DNA of 64,000 nt from CAVXEH01 sp963805645 (GTDB taxonomy: Bacteria > Chloroflexota > Limnocylindria > QHBO01), in NCBI GenBank assembly GCA_963805645.1, contig CAWDVA010000007.1, positions 743,539 to 807,538 on the forward strand, given 5' to 3'. Below, piece by piece: positions 59,846-64,000 of this stretch. Each line of letters begins with the position of its first letter. Position 1 is the first letter of the stretch. Made by a program: the position numbers and the translations under genes. The notes beneath the pieces were generated by a model that saw only the letters and a list, made by a program, of their open reading frames with translations, was not told the origin of the DNA and ran no database searches.

Positions 59846-60995
59846 TTGGCGGCGGCGCCCAGCGCACTGGAGGCGGTGCTCTCTCGTAGTAGGCAACCAC
59901 CCCGCCGATCAGGGTGAGCAGCGCATCCTCTCCACCGTCGAGAATCGCAAGGTCAGCCGGCATCCCCACCTTGATACGGCCGCTGGCATGATCCTGGCCT
60001 ATCAGCCGCGCTGGATTCAATGTCGCCATCTTGATGGCGGCGGCGGTCTCAATACCTGCCGTCGTTAGGTTTCGCAGGGCTAGGTTGAGCGGAAGGAGCG
60101 ACCCGGAGATCGTGCCGTCCGGCAGCCGACCCAGCACTCCGTCCGAGATGTACTCGCGTCCCGCGATTCGGAACGGACCCGGCGGTACACCCAACCCCGC
60201 CAGCGCATCGGTGACGAGCACCATCTCATCCGGTCCCTTGATCCGTGCCATCACGCTAATCGTCTCCAGTGCCAAGTGGCTTCCATCGCCAATGAAGCCG
60301 ACCGGCAGATGTGACGCGAGCAGATAGCCCACGATTCCAGGGTCGCGGTGCCGGAACGGACGCATCGCGTTGAAGATGTGCGTCCCGTAGCGAGCCCCCG
60401 CTGCCGCCCCCGCTGCCGCCTCTTGCCAGGTGGCGTCGCTGTGCCCCATTGAGACCGTCACCCCTTGCTCGCTTAGGTATGCGATCAGGACTTCTGCTCC
60501 AGGCAGCTCCGGCGCAACGGTGACGATCCGCACATCACCGACGGCGAGCCACGTCTGTGCGAGGGCGACATCTGGCGGAAGGAGAAGATCCGGATTGTGC
60601 GTCCCGGCGCGGTTCGGGCTAAGGAACGGCCCCTGGACATGCACCCCCAGGATGCGGGCTGAAGCCGATCGAGTCCGCGCTCGGAGGTTCGCCAAGATCG
60701 ACGGATAGACCTCGAGCGACGACGTAACCACGGTGGGCAGGAACGCGGTGACTCCGAACCTCGGCAGTTCTGCCGCTGCGCGGTCTATGTCGGCTGTGGG
60801 GTCGGAGAAGTCGATCCCAAACGCTCCGTTGACCTGGATGTCGACCAGGCCAGGAACGATCAGCATCTCTGCTCCGCCAATGTCGCTCGGTCCCGTGACT
60901 GGCGCCACCTCAATGCTCGTCACGCATCCGCCATCCACGGTGACAGCGCAGTATCCGCGCTGATCGGGATCGAAGAGCTGACCGACGAGGCGCAT
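59838..60995 (-). CDS. nagA: N-acetylglucosamine-6-phosphate deacetylase
   Basis: 385 residues, intact. Amidohydrolase landmarks are VPGLVDIQVNGAFGIDF, VTVSMGHSDATWQEA, YGTHIFNAMRPFRHRDPG, GFIGDGSHLALETI and the catalytic Asp in VLVTDALAGLG. It releases acetate from GlcNAc-6-phosphate. Unusually, the first metal-ligand motif reads HVQGPFLSPNRAGTH where HxEGPF and GAH are normal, so the Glu ligand is replaced by Gln. The ATG at 60995 shares one base with the SIS gene stop (TGATG). The frame extends upstream only through frameshifted SIS sequence. Confidence 0.88.
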   Translation of the reverse strand: MRLVGQLFDPDQRGYCAVTVDGGCVTSIEVAPVTGPSDIGGAEMLIVPGLVDIQVNGAFGIDFSDPTADIDRAAAELPRFGVTAFLPTVVTSSLEVYPSILANLRARTRSASARILGVHVQGPFLSPNRAGTHNPDLLLPPDVALAQTWLAVGDVRIVTVAPELPGAEVLIAYLSEQGVTVSMGHSDATWQEAAAGAAAGARYGTHIFNAMRPFRHRDPGIVGYLLASHLPVGFIGDGSHLALETISVMARIKGPDEMVLVTDALAGLGVPPGPFRIAGREYISDGVLGRLPDGTISGSLLPLNLALRNLTTAGIETAAAIKMATLNPARLIGQDHASGRIKVGMPADLAILDGGEDALLTLIGGVVAYYERAPPPVRWAPPPND

Positions 60996-62026
60996 CACCG
61001 CGTGTGCGTCACCTTCGTCAGGTTCCGCGGCGCATCCGTGTCCAAACCACGCGCCACCGCGAGGTGATAGGCGAAGAGCTGGGCCGGGATGATGGCGGCG
61101 AGCGGCGACAGCCACTGGGGAGCGTCGGGACGGACAGCCCATCACCGAAAGCCCTGAGCTCCGGTCGATCGAGAGGATGAGCAGCCGGGCGGAGGCGGCG
61201 ACGAGCCGGGTCACCATTGCGCCGGTCGACGCAAATGCAGGTCCCGAGGTGGCGACGGCCAGGGCCGCGAAGTTGCTGTCGACGAGCGCCATCGGTCCGT
61301 GCTGGAAGTCCGCAGCAGAATACGGCTCCGCGTTGACGTAGGCGACCTCCTTGAGCTTCAGTGCCCATTCTCGGGCCGTCGCGTAATGAAAACCCCGCCG
61401 AGTACTGCACAGCGCTCCTGTTCCGACCAGCGTTGCGCGAGGCTCGCGGCCTCCGGCTCGCACTCCAGCGCGATGCGGAGGGCCACCGGCAGCCTGCCCA
61501 AGTCGAGGTTCGACTGCGTCATCGTCCGACAGTGCAGCGGAGAGCATGGCGATCACGGCGATTTCCGCGAGGTAAGTCTTGGTGGCGGGCACTGCGCGCT
61601 CCTGGCCGGCAGCAAGATCGATGACCTCATCCGCAACAGCCGCAAGGTCCGACACGGGGTCGTTCGTGATCGCGACCGCGAGCGCCCCTGGCGCCGTGCC
61701 TCATCCAGAACGGCCACCACGTCGGGTGACTGGCCGGACTGCGAGATACCGAGCACCACCGCGTTGTGGAAGAGCGGAGGTGAGCCGTATAGCGTCACCA
61801 GCGAGGGAGCCGCGAGGGCAACGGGAAGGCGATTCCGCGCGCCCAGAACGTACTGGGCGTACACAGCCGCATGATCGGACGTCCCGCGGGCAGCGATCAT
61901 TACGGTGTCCACTGGGCGCTCGCGAATCGCGCGAGCCACCTCGCGGACCTGCCCCCGCGCAGTATCGAGCAGCCGCGTGACGATTTCCGGACCCTGTCCG
62001 AGCTCCTCACGCATCCCGGCATTCAT
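60995..62026 (-). pseudogene. SIS-domain aminosugar isomerase/deaminase (GlmS-like), multiply frameshifted
   Basis: Pieces in three frames rebuild one 340-residue protein: MNAGMREELGQGPEIVTRLL, MIAARGTSDHAAVYAQYVLG, GISQSGQSPDVVAVLDEARR, AVPATKTYLAEIAVIA, GFHYATAREWALKLKEVAYV, AADFQHGPMALVD, and the end LAAIIPAQLFAYHLAVARG ... LTKVTHTR. These are the two SIS domains of GlmS/NagB-II-type enzymes. Frame changes fall near 61686 (a G run read as four, five needed), 61510, 61400, 61160 and 61120. Start ATG 62026 overlaps the SDR stop by ATGA. It would deaminate or isomerise the amino-sugar phosphate. Confidence 0.75.
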
Positions 62027-62787
62027 TGCGCAGTCCAGCCGCCGTCGACCGACACGACCGTGCCAGTGATCATCCGGGATGCCGGCGACGACAGGAAGAT
62101 CACCGCAGCGGCGATGTCGTCCATGGTGGCGAACTTGCGCAGGGGGATCTTCGACAAGATGTCTGCGCGCCGGACCGGGTCCTCGAGGATCGGCCGCGTC
62201 CCAGGGGTCTCGACGAAGGTGGGCGCCAGGGCATTCACGTTGATGCCGTGCGGCGCCCATTCGAGCGCCAACTGCCGCGTCAGGTTGATGACGCCGCCCT
62301 TGCTGGCGCAGTAGACGGCCGCGTTCGGCAGCCCGACGAGGCCACCCTGAGACGCCATGTTTATGATCTGCCCACCGCCTGCCGGGATCATCCGCCGCGC
62401 GACCGCCTGACTCATGAAGAAGAGCCCACGCAAATTCACCGCCATCATGGAATCCCAGTCCTGCTCCGTGACGTCGAGCGCTGCGTGTCCAGCCCCGAGG
62501 CCGGCGTTGTTGAACAGCGCGTCGATCCGGCCGTGGGCGGCGATAACCGAGTCAACCGCCGCGTGAATCGATTCGACCCGCGTCAGGTCGAGCAGGACGG
62601 GATGCAGCGTGCGGCCGCGCTCCTTGGCCTCTGCCTCGAGATTGAGCTGCTCGTCCGCAGACATCACGGTGGGAACTACCGTCGCTCCCGTGTCCGCGAG
62701 GGCCAAGGAGACACCCCGGCCGATCCCCATGGTCGCACCGGTGACGACAATCACCCGTCCGCCGATGTCGAAGGTTGTTTCGCGCAT
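62023..62787 (-). CDS. Short-chain dehydrogenase/reductase
   Basis: 254 residues, intact classical SDR. NAD(P)-binding TGATMGIGRG, NNAG in DALFNNAGLGAG, catalytic Ser in INMASQGG, and Tyr/Lys in AVYCASKGG are all present, and the C-terminal VSVDGGWTAQ is typical. It probably oxidises or reduces a sugar or sugar acid in the operon's pathway. GGAGG precedes ATG 62787 by 6 nt. It shares one base with the stop of the upstream SDR. Confidence 0.9.
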   Translation of the reverse strand: MRETTFDIGGRVIVVTGATMGIGRGVSLALADTGATVVPTVMSADEQLNLEAEAKERGRTLHPVLLDLTRVESIHAAVDSVIAAHGRIDALFNNAGLGAGHAALDVTEQDWDSMMAVNLRGLFFMSQAVARRMIPAGGGQIINMASQGGLVGLPNAAVYCASKGGVINLTRQLALEWAPHGINVNALAPTFVETPGTRPILEDPVRRADILSKIPLRKFATMDDIAAAVIFLSSPASRMITGTVVSVDGGWTAQ

Positions 62788-63648
62788 CACTCGCCTCCAA
62801 CCACGGCACCGCGGAATCGCGTCAGTCCGTAGTAGTCGAAGAGCTCGCGCTCGTAGGTATCGACGTCAGCTGGGCGCACGGTTGCCATCCGCACCGGATT
62901 CCAGCCAACTGGGATCCGGAACGGGAGCTGATCACGATCGAGCGTCTCGATGATCCGGTCTGCCACCTCTTGGGGCTTGAGGTCGGGGCCCTCGACTTGG
63001 TCGACCCCGCGATTCCAGGCTTCGATCAGGTCGGCGTACGCCCGGAGAACGCGCCGGACTCGAAGGTCGTGACGACCGATCCCGAAGGCGGTCCGTCCAG
63101 CCGGGTTCCACGACGGCCTCCGGATCCCCCATCTTCAGCTCCCAGCGCATGGACTGGGACATCCCCTCAACTGCGAACTTCGACCCCGCGTAGACGCCTT
63201 GGAAGAAGTTCGCTCGCACCCCACGTCCGAGCCAAAGTTGAGGATCGTGCCGCTCTGGTGCCTGCGCATGCCAGGGACCACGGCCTGCACCATCCGGATG
63301 ATGCCGAAGACGTTCGTCTCGTAGATCGACGCGCCTGGTCCACTGGAGTGCATTCGAGGGGCCCGAGGAGCCCGATGCCGGCCGCATTGACGAGCAGGTC
63401 GACCCTACCGGCGGCATCCAGCACCGTGGCCACCGCGGCTCGGGCGTTTTCCTCCTCGGTGACGTCCAGCCGGACGGGGCGGATCCGTCCCTGGACCTGG
63501 GCGGCGACCTCTGCGGCAACCTCCTCATATCCGCCGCGACTGCCACGAAGCCCGCGTAAACGAGCCATCGACGTCTCGCCAGCGAATCGCCAGGAGGCGC
63601 CCGAACCAGAGCCTCCGCCTGTGATCAGCGAACCTGCTCCTCTGTCAA
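62787..63648 (-). pseudogene. Second SDR-family oxidoreductase, multiply frameshifted
   Basis: Fragments in several frames rebuild an SDR of about 285 residues: LITGGGSGSG, RPVRLDVTEEENARAAVATV, VDLLVNAAGIGLLGPLE, IYETNVFGIIRMVQAVVPGM, GTILNFGSDVG, then FQGVYAGSKFAVEGMSQSMR with the Tyr/Lys pair. A C-terminal part reads RVLRAYADLIEAWNRGVD and YERELFDYYGLTRFRGAVV. Frame changes lie near 63630, 63610, 63535, 63350, 63230 and 63110. The likely start is TTG 63648, 7 nt after AAGGAG. The final reading frame meets the next SDR's ATG by one base. Confidence 0.68.
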
Positions 63649-63674
63649 CGTTCGCTCCTTCGCCGCGCGTGCGG

Positions 63675-64000
63675 CTATCCCTTGGCGACCAGGCCCCGGA
63701 TCTCATCGATCCTGCCGCTCGTCGAGTCGAACTCACCAACCACGCGTCCGCGTGCTAGCACCACCACCTGATCGGCAACCGACAATGCCTGCTGCAGGTT
63801 ATGAGTGATCAGAATCACCGCCTGCCCCGCGGCACGCGCGCGGCGTACCTGCTCTAGGACCTGTTCCGTTTGCCGAACGGCAAGCGCCGCCGTCGGCTCA
63901 TCAAGGATGAGGCACTTCGAGCCGTAGTGGAGATCGCACGGGCAATCGCAACCGCCTGGCGCTGGCCGCCGGACAGGGTCGCGGCTGGATCGTCCATCGA
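63675..64000 (-). pseudogene. Sugar ABC transporter ATP-binding protein, C-terminal part, frameshifted
   Basis: The window cuts off the 5' end. The visible part reads ATLSGGQRQAVAIARAI (ABC signature), then after a one-base shift near 63935 SKCLILDEPTAALAVRQTEQ (Walker B), ILITHNLQQALSVADQVVVL (H-loop) and ends in RGLVAKG. The sequence resembles the FrcA type of simple-sugar importers. It stands 26 bp upstream of the second SDR and would bring the amino sugar into the cell. Confidence 0.75.

Noticed and set aside
59838..61655. A single 605-codon frame that would fuse a SIS domain to NagA
   Set aside because: The join contains out-of-frame translation of SIS sequence; the true SIS end (LTKVTHTR) and stop lie in another frame one base before the nagA ATG.
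1..64000. CRISPR arrays, transposases, prophage genes or a toxin-antitoxin pair
   Set aside because: No regularly spaced repeats, DDE or Tyr/Ser recombinase motifs or paired small genes of those kinds were recognised.

Overview
The window is high-GC DNA from a free-living bacterium, with mostly overlapping, operon-packed genes and many GTG starts. The gene mix suggests a monoderm or actinobacteria-like cell: LigC-type ligase, corynebacterial-type glycogen synthase GlgM, a DevS/DevR-like pair, an RND pump without periplasmic adaptor or outer-membrane genes, and a VKOR-DsbA fusion. A b6-type cytochrome b fused to a c-type domain would also fit Chloroflexota (for example the Limnocylindria/Ellin6529 lineage). 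That placement is an inference from gene content, not a tree. At least ten operon-first genes carry a -10-like hexamer only 6-10 nt before the start codon, which points to frequent leaderless transcription.

Layout. 0-5 kb: an F420-type nitroreductase, then a MarR-regulated heterodimeric ABC exporter with a clear promoter and operator. 5-15 kb: an acetyltransferase, a DUF885 hydrolase, LigC ligase divergent from a beta-CASP nuclease, a DnaA-box-like cluster, a truncated ECF sigma gene and a giant Lhr helicase. 15-21 kb: a GAF histidine kinase with a DevR-like regulator, a polytopic membrane protein, an MFS transporter and GlgM. 22-28 kb: copper ATPase plus YHS protein, then a MarR regulator with an RND pump behind a nested operator. 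28-33 kb: two ABC-2 transporters with an esterase in one overlapping operon. 33-37.8 kb: VKOR-DsbA, a DUF5659-like protein, an orphan peptide-binding lipoprotein, an HTH regulator and a small GNAT.

37.8-46 kb is a tightly overlapping arginine operon, argH-C-J-B-R-G and an argA-argD fusion, behind tandem ARG-box-like sequences that also form the promoter. argF is absent. It converges on asnB (with an unexplained C-terminal domain) and murJ. 50-53 kb holds a Cys-containing pseudo-receiver gene overlapping a two-gene 2-oxoacid:ferredoxin oxidoreductase, with a CRP/FNR-type palindrome upstream. 53-58 kb is a quinol oxidoreductase module (cupredoxin-like lipoprotein, Rieske protein, cytochrome b-c fusion) divergent from a two-component system.

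From 58.2 kb the character changes. The 5' half of a tRNA-Gly(UCC) lies between 12-bp direct repeats, followed by an amino-sugar operon on the minus strand (sugar ABC ATPase, two SDRs, SIS isomerase, nagA, ROK kinase). Four of its six genes carry frameshifts, while the preceding 58 kb shows only one broken gene. Either this is a decaying acquired segment or sequence quality drops here; the sequence alone cannot decide.
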